Shown: positions 48,983 to 57,883 of the stretch, piece by piece
How positions within the stretch are numbered: the stretch's first letter is position 1
Layout of the letters: the number at the start of each line of letters is the position of its first letter
From: Fimbriimonadia bacterium
Lineage (GTDB): Bacteria > Armatimonadota > Fimbriimonadia > Fimbriimonadales > JABRVX01
DNA length: 61,698 nt
Direction: 5' to 3'
Assembly: GCA_039961735.1 (NCBI GenBank)
Contig: JABRVX010000018.1
Location: forward strand, 1-61,698
Notes under the pieces: model-generated
Seen by the model: the letters and a program-made list of their open reading frames with translations, nothing else
What the model was told of the DNA's origin: nothing
The model's database searches: none
Translations under genes and position numbers: made by a program

Positions 48983-49151
48983 AGTAGTGTAACACACTGT
49001 GTCTCGATTGGCACGCCGAGCTGCCATCCGATGCATAATCAGGCGTTTTTACTGGGTATAAAAAGTGACCTAGATTGCTTTACGCGACAGGAAGGCCCCG
49101 GCGCCCCCGCGAACCTGCTGCATAACCGTTTCAGCAAGGCGGTGAGAGAGG

Positions 49152-49346
49152 ATGAGCATGCAAGTCTCAGGACGCACGGCCGGCGTCGTTATCGCCATCG
49201 TGTTGGCTATCCTGGCGGTAATCGCTTGGGCCCTTTTCTTCCGAGACGGCGGCAGCACGCCCGAACAACTAGGCATCGGCGAGCCCGCGATTCCGGGCGG
49301 CGGAACCGCGCCCCAAGGCCCGTCGCCATCCGGCCAGGGCAACTGA
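49152..49346 (+). CDS. small single-helix membrane protein
   Basis: The 64-residue protein has a short N-terminal tail, one transmembrane helix (GVVIAIVLAILAVIAWALFF), and a Gly/Pro-rich tail (GIGEPAIPGGGTAPQGPSPSG). AGAGAGGA precedes the ATG. It is divergent from lacI and convergent with the GH94 gene. No family was recognised. Confidence 0.55.
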   Translation: MSMQVSGRTAGVVIAIVLAILAVIAWALFFRDGGSTPEQLGIGEPAIPGGGTAPQGPSPSGQGN

Positions 49347-49365
49347 GAGGGGACACGCAGGGCGC

Positions 49366-51756
49366 TTAGGGGAGGCCGACATGCTGCGTCTTGCCGCTTC
49401 CGCTCGAGTACAGCAGGACATCGGCAATCGGACCATCTGCCGGCCCCCCATACCCCTTCGGCTTGCGCACTTCGATCTCGAACACATCGCCGCGGAACGG
49501 GCGTCGGATCCGAAACCTATCCCATCCGGACGGCAGGATTGGGCGCACCCGTAGTCCCTCGGGCTCTGCTCGGACCCCACATAGCCAGTCGAAGGCCACA
49601 CGCTTCATCCAAGCCGCCGAGCCCGTGTACCAAGTCCATCCGGCGCGGCCTTCGTGTGGCGAGTCGGGTCCATCCACGTTGCCGGGCATCACGTACGGCT
49701 CGGCGGCATACCGATCTGGGTTTTCACTCGACCGTAGCGGCGGACACAGCGAACGGAACACAGCTAGTGCCGTGTCCGCATCTCCCATCATTGAGAAGGC
49801 TTGCACTGCCCACATGGCCGCATGGCAGTACACTCCACCGTTTTCCCGCAAACCGGGTGCATAACGCGTGATGTATCCGATGTAAGGGTCGAGTGCTGTG
49901 TAGGCGGGGCGCAGCAAGAGTGCTCCATAAGGTTTGAGCAGCTGCTCACGGGCTGTTCGCATCGCGCGCTGTGCCCGTTCCGGAGGTGCAATGCCGCTGA
50001 TTACCGCCCACGTCTGTGGGTTCAGATACAGACTTCCTTCTGTGCACTCTCGCGCGCCAAAAGGCTTGCCGTCATCGCGATAGCCTGCAACGTAGCGGTC
50101 CTCGTCCCATCCCCATTCATTGACCGCGCGCCGCAGAGACTCGGCGCAGCCGGCGTAGCGCTCAGCCGCCTGGCTGCGGCCCAGCTGCTTCAGATAGCCG
50201 TTCCAGCGTTCGAGGATCGTGTAGAGGAACATCCCGAGCCAAACGGACTCACCGCGTCCCTCGATTCCGGCGTGGCTAAGGCCGTCGTTCCAATCGCCCG
50301 CCTCGATAAGCGGGAGTCCTCGCGGCGACAGCCGGTCGAGGGACCGGTCCAGTGCTCGCGTGGAGTGCTCGAGGAGCGACCCCGAGCAACCGTACGAATT
50401 TCTGGACAGAAATCCGAGATCTTCGTCTAGTGCCTCGGCGTCTCCAGTCTCGTCCAGATACGCGAGAACGGCAAACGGAAGCCACAGCGCTGTGTCGCTG
50501 TGCCGGCTCTCGGTGTAGATGTCGGTCCCCGGATGCCACCAGTGTCTAACTCCCCCGTCCTCGTACATCGCCTCCGCATGGAGCCGGATCTGCTCGAAAC
50601 AGCGCGACGGCTGGCTGAGCAGGTGGATAAGGCTGTCTTGCAGCTGATCTCGATAACCGTACGCCCCGCTCTGCTGGTAATAGCCGCACCGCGCCAGCAT
50701 TCGGCCCGCGACGGCCTGATAGGGAAGCCATGCGTTGCACAGCACGTCGAGCGCGGGCTCGGGGCTCTGCACCGAGACATCACTGCACAGCGAGCGCCAG
50801 TGCGCCTTCACTTCGGCGAGCGCGTCTTCGGCGGCATCTGCGTCGAAGCGCTGTGCCATCGCCAGGTTCGACTCATCCGAGCTGCCGGCTCCGAGTATCA
50901 CTACCACGCGCTTGCTCTCACCTGGCGACAACTCGAACAGAACGCTCCCACAGCCTACGGGGTCATCCCAGCGGCCCGTGCATCCGTCTCCCCGCCCTTG
51001 CGGACCGGGATGAAGCGATGGGCCACATAGCGCCTCGGGTCGGGCCATGTCGCCCCGCCTGCCCAAGAACGTGCGCTTGTCGGTCAGCCATTCCACATCG
51101 CCCACACCGGTAATGGCCGACACCGCGCCGACCGACCCGTCCACCACGTTGCGCGAGTGGGGGTGCAAACCAGGGTGTCTGCGTGCGATGAGGGCATTCC
51201 CGCGCACGCGCGTCTCGATGAAAAGCCGATGGAACTCGCGGTGCCAGTCGCCAACCCCGCCCAGGTGCCATTCCACGTAGGTTGTTAGCCGCACGCGGCG
51301 CGGACTGGCTCCACGGTTCTGCACCTCGATCAGCCAAACCTCGCAGGCGGAGTCTAGAGGCACGAACACCGTCTGCGAGGTTGCCAGCCCGACGAATTCG
51401 CGCTCGTACACGGTGTAGCCCAGTCCGTGTCTCACCCTGTCTCCCGGCAGCGACAGCTTCGTAGGTTGCCACGTCGTGGAGAAGATCGCTTTCGGCTTGT
51501 CTGCATCCTGAACGTACACGAAGCGACCCATCGCGTCAGTCGAGAGGTCCTGGTCCCAGCGCGACAGCCGAAATAACTGGCAGTTCCCGAACCAAGAGAA
51601 GCCGCCTCCGACCTGGCTCACCACCGCGCCGTACTGCTCGTTGGCAAGCACGTTGACCCATGGGCGCGGCGTCAGCACGTCCGCGATGACGAACTCCGAA
51701 GTGTCGGGGTCGAAATGGCCGTAGTGGTTTGGGAGCAATCGGACGGGGTTGCTCAA
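49366..51756 (-). CDS. GH94 glycoside phosphorylase
   Basis: The 796-residue cytoplasmic protein has the GH94 plan. An N-terminal beta-sandwich opens with YGHFDPDTSEFVIADVLTPRP, shown here as YGHFDPDTSEFVI, then NVLANEQYGAVVSQVGGGFSW split as NEQYGAVVSQVGGGFSW. A linker and an (alpha/alpha)6 barrel follow, with SGAYGYRDQLQD, RHWWHPGTD, EAGDWNDGL (whose Asp is the expected acid) and GRAGWTWYTGSAAWM, the phosphate-binding loop. It would phosphorolyse a beta-linked glucosyl disaccharide or oligosaccharide. Length suits cellobiose or chitobiose phosphorylase; most known 1,2-beta-oligoglucan phosphorylases are longer. The predicted start is TTG without a ribosome site, so it may be slightly wrong. 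Confidence 0.9.
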   Translation of the reverse strand: MSNPVRLLPNHYGHFDPDTSEFVIADVLTPRPWVNVLANEQYGAVVSQVGGGFSWFGNCQLFRLSRWDQDLSTDAMGRFVYVQDADKPKAIFSTTWQPTKLSLPGDRVRHGLGYTVYEREFVGLATSQTVFVPLDSACEVWLIEVQNRGASPRRVRLTTYVEWHLGGVGDWHREFHRLFIETRVRGNALIARRHPGLHPHSRNVVDGSVGAVSAITGVGDVEWLTDKRTFLGRRGDMARPEALCGPSLHPGPQGRGDGCTGRWDDPVGCGSVLFELSPGESKRVVVILGAGSSDESNLAMAQRFDADAAEDALAEVKAHWRSLCSDVSVQSPEPALDVLCNAWLPYQAVAGRMLARCGYYQQSGAYGYRDQLQDSLIHLLSQPSRCFEQIRLHAEAMYEDGGVRHWWHPGTDIYTESRHSDTALWLPFAVLAYLDETGDAEALDEDLGFLSRNSYGCSGSLLEHSTRALDRSLDRLSPRGLPLIEAGDWNDGLSHAGIEGRGESVWLGMFLYTILERWNGYLKQLGRSQAAERYAGCAESLRRAVNEWGWDEDRYVAGYRDDGKPFGARECTEGSLYLNPQTWAVISGIAPPERAQRAMRTAREQLLKPYGALLLRPAYTALDPYIGYITRYAPGLRENGGVYCHAAMWAVQAFSMMGDADTALAVFRSLCPPLRSSENPDRYAAEPYVMPGNVDGPDSPHEGRAGWTWYTGSAAWMKRVAFDWLCGVRAEPEGLRVRPILPSGWDRFRIRRPFRGDVFEIEVRKPKGYGGPADGPIADVLLYSSGSGKTQHVGLP

Positions 51757-51767
51757 TACTTTTATCC
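51747..51767 (-). promoter_or_regulatory. operator-like element at the GH94 start
   Basis: On the minus strand this 21-nt segment shares 16 positions with 39121-39141, including AAAG, ATT and AGCAACC. It overlaps the predicted TTG start codon. It is less palindromic than the other two. Confidence 0.35.
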
Positions 51768-51874
51768 GGGGGGCACGCGAGAGTGGTCAGGAATCACGTC
51801 CGCCAGTTTACTCGCTGAATGGACTTTGCACCAATCCAGTAGCCCGAAAGGCGGTCTTGTAGCCCACGCCGGCC

Positions 51875-53131
51875 TCAATCTAGCACCTGACTCCGTGGCC
51901 AGAAACCCGCCCGCTTGAACCCGCGCTCCACCACGGGGTGCGAGTGGAAGAGGCGATGAGGAAGCCCGCTGCGGTAATTCTCGAGCGCCAGCAACATCAT
52001 GCCGAGGTCAATGCCGATCACGTCCGGGCCGACCCACGACCGCGACGGATTGATGCCGTTACTGAAACCGTAGCGCCCGTATGCGTTGGCGTAGTTGTTG
52101 CGGAAGTGCTCCGCGGCCGCCATGCTCTCGGTCGGCGTGTAGATCATGCTGGCAATGGCCGAAGTCGGGATGACCGTACCGTTGTCATCGCCCCATCCCG
52201 GCGCGCCGAGCGCCTTGTAGCCGTCCGGGGTGTCGCCCGCAGAGAGCCCCCAGAAATTGGGTCCATAGCCTGCGTATCCCTTCGGATTGTTGATGCAGTA
52301 CAGCCGGTTCGCCAGCGTGTGGTTTCTCCCGCTGGTCCAGTAGTCGAGCCCCAGAACGTCCCGCGTGCGGGAGAAGTCGAGGAAGCTTTGCGACATCTGG
52401 TGTAGAAAAAGCGGCCCACCCCCGAACAGCTTGTAACCGAAGTAGTTCACCACAGGCCGCGAGAAAGCCGTCCACGAAGCCGTGGGCATCGCCTCCCATG
52501 CGCCCAGCGCAAGGATGTAGAGCACCATGTGCTCGGCGTAGCTGTCCCAACGGTATGGCAGGAAGCCGGCCTCCGGGGTCCACCCGTGGCAAAACGAGAG
52601 GGAGCCGGGCTTCGTCCCGCCATCTGTCAGCATCCACTGCCAGTTCACCGCGTCCAGCATCGCGTTGAACTCGTTCGTTACCGTGGCGTCCCTAAAGTAG
52701 CGCTCGGCGATTACCGCGCCGGACAGCAGGATAGCGGTGTCTATGGAGGAGACTTCGCTGCTCCACATGCGAGCGCCCGTCTGCCAGTGGATGAAATGGT
52801 AGAACCAGCCATTGACACGCGGTGCGACGGTGTTGAGGTTCTGCAACGTGATGCGCGTCCTCACCAGCCCCTGATTCCGCGTGATCCAGCCGCGCTCCAC
52901 ACCGATCGCGTTCGCTGCGAGCGCGAAGCCTGTCGAGGCGACGCTAGATACGGTGTAAGGGTCCGATCCGACCAAATTGGCCGCCCGGTCCTTCGTGAAC
53001 CCCGTGGTGGGATTGGACTGCTCCCAGAAGAAACGGAAGGCTTTGTAGGACAGCTCGTCGAGAAGCGCCTGGTCTTGCGCGCTGACTTGAGCGCAGACAC
53101 CGAGGAAGACAAGAAGCGTAGCAAGGGTCAT
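51875..53131 (-). CDS. GH144-family enzyme (PF10091), second copy, exported
   Basis: I start at ATG 53131 (MTLATLLVFLGVCAQVSAQ, a signal peptide); the longer frame is not needed. The 418-residue protein aligns along its length with the gene at 45790: FRFFWEQSNPTTGFTKDRA, VASTGFALAANAIGVERGW, GWFYHFIHWQTGARMW, SSIDTAILLSGAV, GWGDDNGTVIPTSAIASM, and DVIGIDLGMMLLALENYRSG. It lacks the Arg/Pro tail of the other copy. An endo-beta-1,2-glucanase role is likely by family. It lies 120 bases upstream of the GH94 gene on the same strand and is preceded by a TACAAT box. Confidence 0.87.
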   Translation of the reverse strand: MTLATLLVFLGVCAQVSAQDQALLDELSYKAFRFFWEQSNPTTGFTKDRAANLVGSDPYTVSSVASTGFALAANAIGVERGWITRNQGLVRTRITLQNLNTVAPRVNGWFYHFIHWQTGARMWSSEVSSIDTAILLSGAVIAERYFRDATVTNEFNAMLDAVNWQWMLTDGGTKPGSLSFCHGWTPEAGFLPYRWDSYAEHMVLYILALGAWEAMPTASWTAFSRPVVNYFGYKLFGGGPLFLHQMSQSFLDFSRTRDVLGLDYWTSGRNHTLANRLYCINNPKGYAGYGPNFWGLSAGDTPDGYKALGAPGWGDDNGTVIPTSAIASMIYTPTESMAAAEHFRNNYANAYGRYGFSNGINPSRSWVGPDVIGIDLGMMLLALENYRSGLPHRLFHSHPVVERGFKRAGFWPRSQVLD

Positions 53132-53138
53132 ACTGTCT

Positions 53139-53144
53139 ATTGTA
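53139..53144 (-). promoter_or_regulatory. possible -10 box of a leaderless transcript
   Basis: Minus-strand TACAAT ends 7 nt before ATG 53131 of the second GH144 gene. No ribosome site is seen. Confidence 0.4.
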
Positions 53145-53303
53145 CGGCAAGTTCTGCGCATTAGCACCGCTGCGGAGGGGCAAGCCCGGGCCGGGACATC
53201 GCGAACGGGCATTCGGAGGTATCGCGAACACGTTGTACCTGGATTGCGTTGCGACGTCCCTCGATAACCTCTCCGTTCTCCGGATGAGGCCCAGCCTGCG
53301 TTT

Positions 53304-55013
53304 TTACGCTGCCAGTTCCTCGGTCTCGGTTTCCTCCGTGTGCGCCAGGAGGAAGCGGCCGGCTTCGGCGGGAGATGTTTCGCCCGCCATCAGCTTGCGG
53401 CGGATATCTTCTTGCATGGTCACCATCCCGGAGCGCACGGCAGCGAGGCGTATGTCCGCGCCCGAGGCGCGTCGCAGCGTTAGCGCTCGGATGTCGTCGT
53501 TCATCGTGAGCACCTCGTGCACGCCGACGCGCCCCCGATAGCCCGAGTTCATGCAGGTACTGCAACCCTTAGCGTCCCAGATCGTTGCACCGGAGGGCAG
53601 ACCGAGCTCGGCGGCCTCTTCCGGAGATACGGCTCGCTCCACCCGGCACTCCTTGCACAGGCGGCGGAGCAGGCGCTGGGCAGTTGCGGCGATGAGCGCG
53701 GAGTTGATAAGGTAAGGTGGTACCTCCATGTCAATCAGACGAGGGATGGCACTCGGTGCATCATTGGTGTGCAGAGTCGAGAGCACGAGGTGCCCCGTCA
53801 TGGCGGCTCGGGCAGCGACCTCTGCTGTTTCGAGGTCTCGAATTTCTCCGACCAGAACCACGTCGGGGTCCTGGCGCAACGCCGCACGAAGTTGGGCCGA
53901 GAAGGTCAGGCCCACCTTCTCGTTGACCTGAGATTGCCCAATGCCTTCCAGCTCGTACTCGATCGGGTCTTCGCACGTGAGGATGTTGATGCTCTCGTCG
54001 TTCAACTCGCGCAGAGCGGAGTAGAGCGTGGTCGTCTTGCCGCTTCCGGTGGGACCAGTCACCAGAATCAGCCCGTGCGGATGAGCAAGCGCGGCGCGGA
54101 ATGCTTGCTCGATTTCCGGCGTCATACCTAACTCGGAGAGTGGACGCGGGCCGGCCTCCTGGTCGAGCAGTCGAAGCACCGTTCTCTCGCCCCACCGGGT
54201 CGGCAGAGTATTCACGCGGATGTCTACTCGATGCTGGCTCAAACGAATGGAGATGCGGCCGTCCTGCGCCTTCCTGCGTTCTGTAATGTCTATGTCCGCC
54301 ATCAACTTCAAACGCGATATGATGGCGGGTCGAAGCGCCTTGGGGAGCTGGCGCATGCGCCGCATCACGCCGTCCACCCTCATGCGAACCTCCAATCCGG
54401 TGCGACGAGGCTCGAAGTGGATGTCGCTGGCTCCCGCTTGCACGCACTCCGCGAGGATGTCGTTCACTAGCCGAATGACCGGCGCTTCTTGCCCGGCCTT
54501 GCGCATGCTCTCGACCGAGAACCCGTCGGAATCTTCCTCGACAGGCGCCGCGTCTGCCTCGGCCGCCTCCGGGCACCCACCGCCGACGCCATAATAGTAG
54601 GAGATCGCTCGCTCGATGCGTTCAGGCAGAGCGTAACGAACATCCAGAGGCTTGCCGGTTCGTGCTTGGAGCCAGTCCTGAGCCTCCAAGTCGTCCGGGT
54701 TGCACATGGCAACTACAAACGCATGCTCATCGAGCTTGAGGGGGAAGAGATGGAAACCGGAGGCGGTGTTCGCCGGGACCATCTCCAGGGCTTCTGGAGT
54801 GGGCGTGGTATCGCACATCGGTTCGTAAGGAACCTCGAACTGCTCGGCTATGGCGCGCCCAAGATCGTCGAAGCCGATCAGCCGAGATGCAACGAGCACC
54901 TCGCCCAGGCGTCGGCCGGAGTTGCGCGACTCCTCGAGCGCAGCCTCGAGTTGCGATTCGGTGATACGGCCCGCCGCGACCAGTATTTCGCCCAGGCGCC
55001 GTCGTGCAATCAT
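53304..55013 (-). CDS. type II secretion / type IV pilus assembly ATPase (GspE/PilB)
   Basis: The 569-residue cytoplasmic ATPase has an N-terminal MshEN-like domain (RRRLGEILVAAGRITESQLE, about 1-150) and the core: GASDIHFEP, DGRISIRL, Walker A GPTGSGKTTTLY, Asp box, Walker B VLVGEIRDLETA, and HTNDAPSAIPRL. A four-cysteine zinc site (CKEC...CSTC) follows. It would power assembly of the pilin-like proteins encoded at 1456 and 47167. GAGGAG lies 13 nt before the ATG. It is followed upstream by an ANTAR regulator on the same strand. Confidence 0.93.
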   Translation of the reverse strand: MIARRRLGEILVAAGRITESQLEAALEESRNSGRRLGEVLVASRLIGFDDLGRAIAEQFEVPYEPMCDTTPTPEALEMVPANTASGFHLFPLKLDEHAFVVAMCNPDDLEAQDWLQARTGKPLDVRYALPERIERAISYYYGVGGGCPEAAEADAAPVEEDSDGFSVESMRKAGQEAPVIRLVNDILAECVQAGASDIHFEPRRTGLEVRMRVDGVMRRMRQLPKALRPAIISRLKLMADIDITERRKAQDGRISIRLSQHRVDIRVNTLPTRWGERTVLRLLDQEAGPRPLSELGMTPEIEQAFRAALAHPHGLILVTGPTGSGKTTTLYSALRELNDESINILTCEDPIEYELEGIGQSQVNEKVGLTFSAQLRAALRQDPDVVLVGEIRDLETAEVAARAAMTGHLVLSTLHTNDAPSAIPRLIDMEVPPYLINSALIAATAQRLLRRLCKECRVERAVSPEEAAELGLPSGATIWDAKGCSTCMNSGYRGRVGVHEVLTMNDDIRALTLRRASGADIRLAAVRSGMVTMQEDIRRKLMAGETSPAEAGRFLLAHTEETETEELAA

Positions 55014-55070
55014 TAAACTGCCTTACTCCTCGGAGGGATTATCGGTCAGTTTAGGGAGGTTGTGCCGAAA

Positions 55071-55652
55071 CTAGATCGGAATTCCGGCCTGCTGGAGCAC
55101 TTCTACCGCGACTTCCCTCATCGTACGGCTCGAATTGCGCGCCCCGAAGTGAATCGTCTTGAACGCTTGCTCTTCGGTCATCCCCTTCGAGTTCATGAGG
55201 TACGCCTTTGCCCGGTCCACCAGCTTCCGTGCCTCCAGTGCCTCGCGAAGGTGCTCGGCTTCCTTCTCGGTCGCCACGCGCTCGCGGAAGCGCTTGACGG
55301 CGATTTCGATGGCAGGGCGGATCTCCTCACCCCGAATGGGCTTTACCAGGTAACCGCCGGCCCCGACTTCTCCCGCCTGCTGAATCAGTTCATCCTCGAC
55401 ATAGCCAGTAAGGAACAGCACGGCGCAAGGGCTCACGAGCTGAGCTCTCTTGGCCGCTTCGATGCCGTCCATCTCGGGCATGCGAATGTCTAAGATCATG
55501 AGGTCGGGTGACACTTGTGCGGCCTGGTCCACTACCTCCAGACCGTTCAGACACTCGGCAACGACGTGGTGGCCGAGGCTCTCCAAATGTTCCCTCAGTA
55601 CCTGACGAACGGCTTCGTCATCGTCCGCTATCAGAATTCTCCAATTGGCCAT
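55071..55652 (-). CDS. response regulator with ANTAR RNA-binding domain
   Basis: The 193-residue protein has a receiver domain (ILIADDDEAV, phospho-Asp in MILDIRMPEMDG near residue 55, conserved Lys in YLVKPIRG) and a C-terminal ANTAR domain (LVDRAKAYLMNSKGMTEEQAFKTI, split as RAKAYLMNSKGMTEEQAF). ANTAR proteins bind paired hairpins in leader RNAs and prevent termination. No cognate histidine kinase is nearby. Only 57 bases separate it from the PilB-type ATPase downstream, so the two may be co-transcribed. Confidence 0.92.
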   Translation of the reverse strand: MANWRILIADDDEAVRQVLREHLESLGHHVVAECLNGLEVVDQAAQVSPDLMILDIRMPEMDGIEAAKRAQLVSPCAVLFLTGYVEDELIQQAGEVGAGGYLVKPIRGEEIRPAIEIAVKRFRERVATEKEAEHLREALEARKLVDRAKAYLMNSKGMTEEQAFKTIHFGARNSSRTMREVAVEVLQQAGIPI

Positions 55653-55911
55653 TCTTTATAAACACACTCTCAGTGGTACCCCGAGGCTCACCATGACGTG
55701 CCCTGGGGGGATTCGGACCCAAGATTCCGGAGGCTCATCACCCTCCGAGGTAACCTGCCTTCATTCGCCCGTTCCGACGAGCGTGGAGGTGCCCGCGGAT
55801 CATGACGAATCGCATCATGAGGCTCCGCTGGCAAAGTGTGGCACAGCCGGGCGTCAAAGTCAACTTGGCTAGCCTCCCATCGAGCTACGACCCTATGGCC
55901 TTGGAACTACT

Positions 55912-57876
55912 ATGGTAGGCACAGTATTCTACATTCCAAGTGAAGAGGTCTCGCAAAGCCGTCTCGGCTTCCTCTACGGAACCGCGGCGGGCGGGACTCT
56001 CGGTGCACAGCGAGCCGGAGGCGGCGACTACCTTCCTGTCAGGGGCTTCAACCCCATTCCGCCGACGATGAGGCCGCTGCCTGCTCTCGATCTGCAACTC
56101 ACATGGCTGTCGCTTCTTGCCGACCACGGCAGGCCGAACTCGCCGCATCCCTTCTGCACTCGTTATCGCGACACTGTGAATACGAGGGCATCAGCCGCGG
56201 TGTTTGCACACCGGAACCTCGAAATGGGACTCACGGCCCCAGCGAGTGGGTCGGTGGGTAATGCTCTGGCTGAAGGTTTCGGTGCTGCTGCCTCGGGTGC
56301 GATGTTCGGTTGCTTCTGCCCTGGCGACCCGGCCGAGGCCGCCCGGCTTGCAGGACTCGCAGCAACGGTAGACCACGCGCGCGAGGGGGTGCTCTGCGCG
56401 ATGTTCGTGGCGGCAACCTGCTCTGCGCTGTTCGCCACCAAACGGTTGTCGGAAGCGGTGGGGGTTGCGCTCAAAATGGTGCCGGCCGAGTCCAATACCG
56501 CGGCCTGCGTGCGGGCCGGGATCAACGCGGCTCTCGAGGTGCCCGCGGCTCCGGCTGAGGCTCGCAAGCGCATCCAAGCGGCAGCCAAAGAACCCCATCA
56601 CGCATTCGGCCCGCTGAACGCTGGGTTTTTCGTCTACTCACTACTGGCAGGAGGAGGCTCCTTTGGCGAGAGCGTGTGCCTTGCAGCCTCGCTCGGCGGA
56701 GACTCGGCTTCGCTCGGTGTGGCGGTGGGCGGCGCGATGGGTGTCCTCGTGGGCGTAGACGGCATCTCGGACGATTGGAAACGCCCACTCGGCAACCGCC
56801 TGCTGAGCACTTCCGACATGCAGCGACCCGAAGATGCAATCACCTTCGAGGCCTTTGCTCATCGGATGGACGAGGTTGCCCAGAGATTCGTTCGCGAGGG
56901 AGCGCCGGCTATCGTGGGAGAGGCCCCCGCTGAGGAGTCTGTGCCCGCCACCACAGACGAGGCGACCGGTGACAGGGCCGTTCCACATGCGGAGCGACCC
57001 GATCCGCTGGCCCTCATGAAGGATAGCGCGCTGTGCCGACCCGTATGGTCGTTGAACCAGAATTCACAGATCGTCGAGTGCTGTGGGTTGCGAGTCGTCT
57101 TCGACTTCCAGGAGCCTCCCATCGTGTACCCTGGTAGATCCAACAAGGCGAGGATAACGGTGGAGAACCTGGGCGACCAGGACGTCAGCGCCGAGCCCAA
57201 CGTCACGGCACCGGATAATTGGACATTGGCCTGCCGGCCACAGCCCGCATTGCTGCGGCCCGGGTCTGCCTACGAGTTCTGCGTCGTGGCGCAATCGCCT
57301 TCGGGTCACACGCCGCAGCCGGGAAGGCTTGCGATGCGAATTGGGGACTGCTCGTTCGAGGCAACACTCCTGCGTCCGAACGGGTGGATGGTTGTCGGAC
57401 CGTTTCCGAACCCCGAAGGCACGGCCTTCGACAAGCACTATCGCGCCGAGGACGTGTACGGTCGGGACGAGGTGTTCATGCTTCGCTCGAACCTGCCCGG
57501 CAAATGGCAGCCGCGCTGGGTGGAAGGGCCTTGGATACCGCTGGCCGAGGACTTCGGCGATAGCCCCGGAGTCGTGTACCTCCGGACCATCGTGGTTAGC
57601 GGAGAAGCGAGACCGGTGCGCATCGTCGCCGCCACAGACGATGGCCTGGTGTTATGGGTCAACCGCGAGAAGAAGCTGTGGTACCACGACCATCACCAAG
57701 CAGTGCCTCTGCCAAAACCACCCTACATCGCTAGCGCCAAGCTGCGACGGGGAGAAAACGAACTGATGGTGAAGGTGCTCCGCTGTTTGCACCCGTGCCG
57801 CGGCGTATGGGTGTACCTCCTAGACGACGATGGCAGGGTGCCTGCGGACCTCGTGTTCGACGAGACCCGCGCTTAG
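55912..57876 (+). CDS. ADP-ribosylglycohydrolase-like protein with C-terminal beta-sandwich domains
   Basis: The 654-residue protein begins with an ADP-ribosylglycohydrolase (DraG/ARH) fold: GFLYGTAAGGTLGAQ, ALDLQLTWLSLL, LNAGFFVYSLLAGGGSF and AASLGGDSASLGVAVGGAMG. The metal-site motifs are weakened: GD-LG is GTLG, TDDTQ is ALDLQ, and GGDTDT is GGDSAS. From about 400 comes an immunoglobulin-like domain (VYPGRSNKARITVENLG), then a jelly roll of the GPFPN...ATDDGLVLWVN type (about 495-640). The start ATG 55912 has no good ribosome site and may be wrong. A non-catalytic or altered-substrate role is possible. Confidence 0.75.
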   Translation: MVGTVFYIPSEEVSQSRLGFLYGTAAGGTLGAQRAGGGDYLPVRGFNPIPPTMRPLPALDLQLTWLSLLADHGRPNSPHPFCTRYRDTVNTRASAAVFAHRNLEMGLTAPASGSVGNALAEGFGAAASGAMFGCFCPGDPAEAARLAGLAATVDHAREGVLCAMFVAATCSALFATKRLSEAVGVALKMVPAESNTAACVRAGINAALEVPAAPAEARKRIQAAAKEPHHAFGPLNAGFFVYSLLAGGGSFGESVCLAASLGGDSASLGVAVGGAMGVLVGVDGISDDWKRPLGNRLLSTSDMQRPEDAITFEAFAHRMDEVAQRFVREGAPAIVGEAPAEESVPATTDEATGDRAVPHAERPDPLALMKDSALCRPVWSLNQNSQIVECCGLRVVFDFQEPPIVYPGRSNKARITVENLGDQDVSAEPNVTAPDNWTLACRPQPALLRPGSAYEFCVVAQSPSGHTPQPGRLAMRIGDCSFEATLLRPNGWMVVGPFPNPEGTAFDKHYRAEDVYGRDEVFMLRSNLPGKWQPRWVEGPWIPLAEDFGDSPGVVYLRTIVVSGEARPVRIVAATDDGLVLWVNREKKLWYHDHHQAVPLPKPPYIASAKLRRGENELMVKVLRCLHPCRGVWVYLLDDDGRVPADLVFDETRA

Positions 57877-57883
57877 GCCGCCG

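Noticed and set aside
48986-49014. Full sigma-70 promoter upstream of lacI
   Set aside because: A TACACT -10 is present but no convincing -35 lies 16-18 nt upstream, so only the operator is reported.
55700-55750. tRNA-like T-arm and a CGGAGG/CCTCCG hairpin in the gap before 55912
   Set aside because: No acceptor pairing or anticodon arm could be built; probably part of a decayed repeat.
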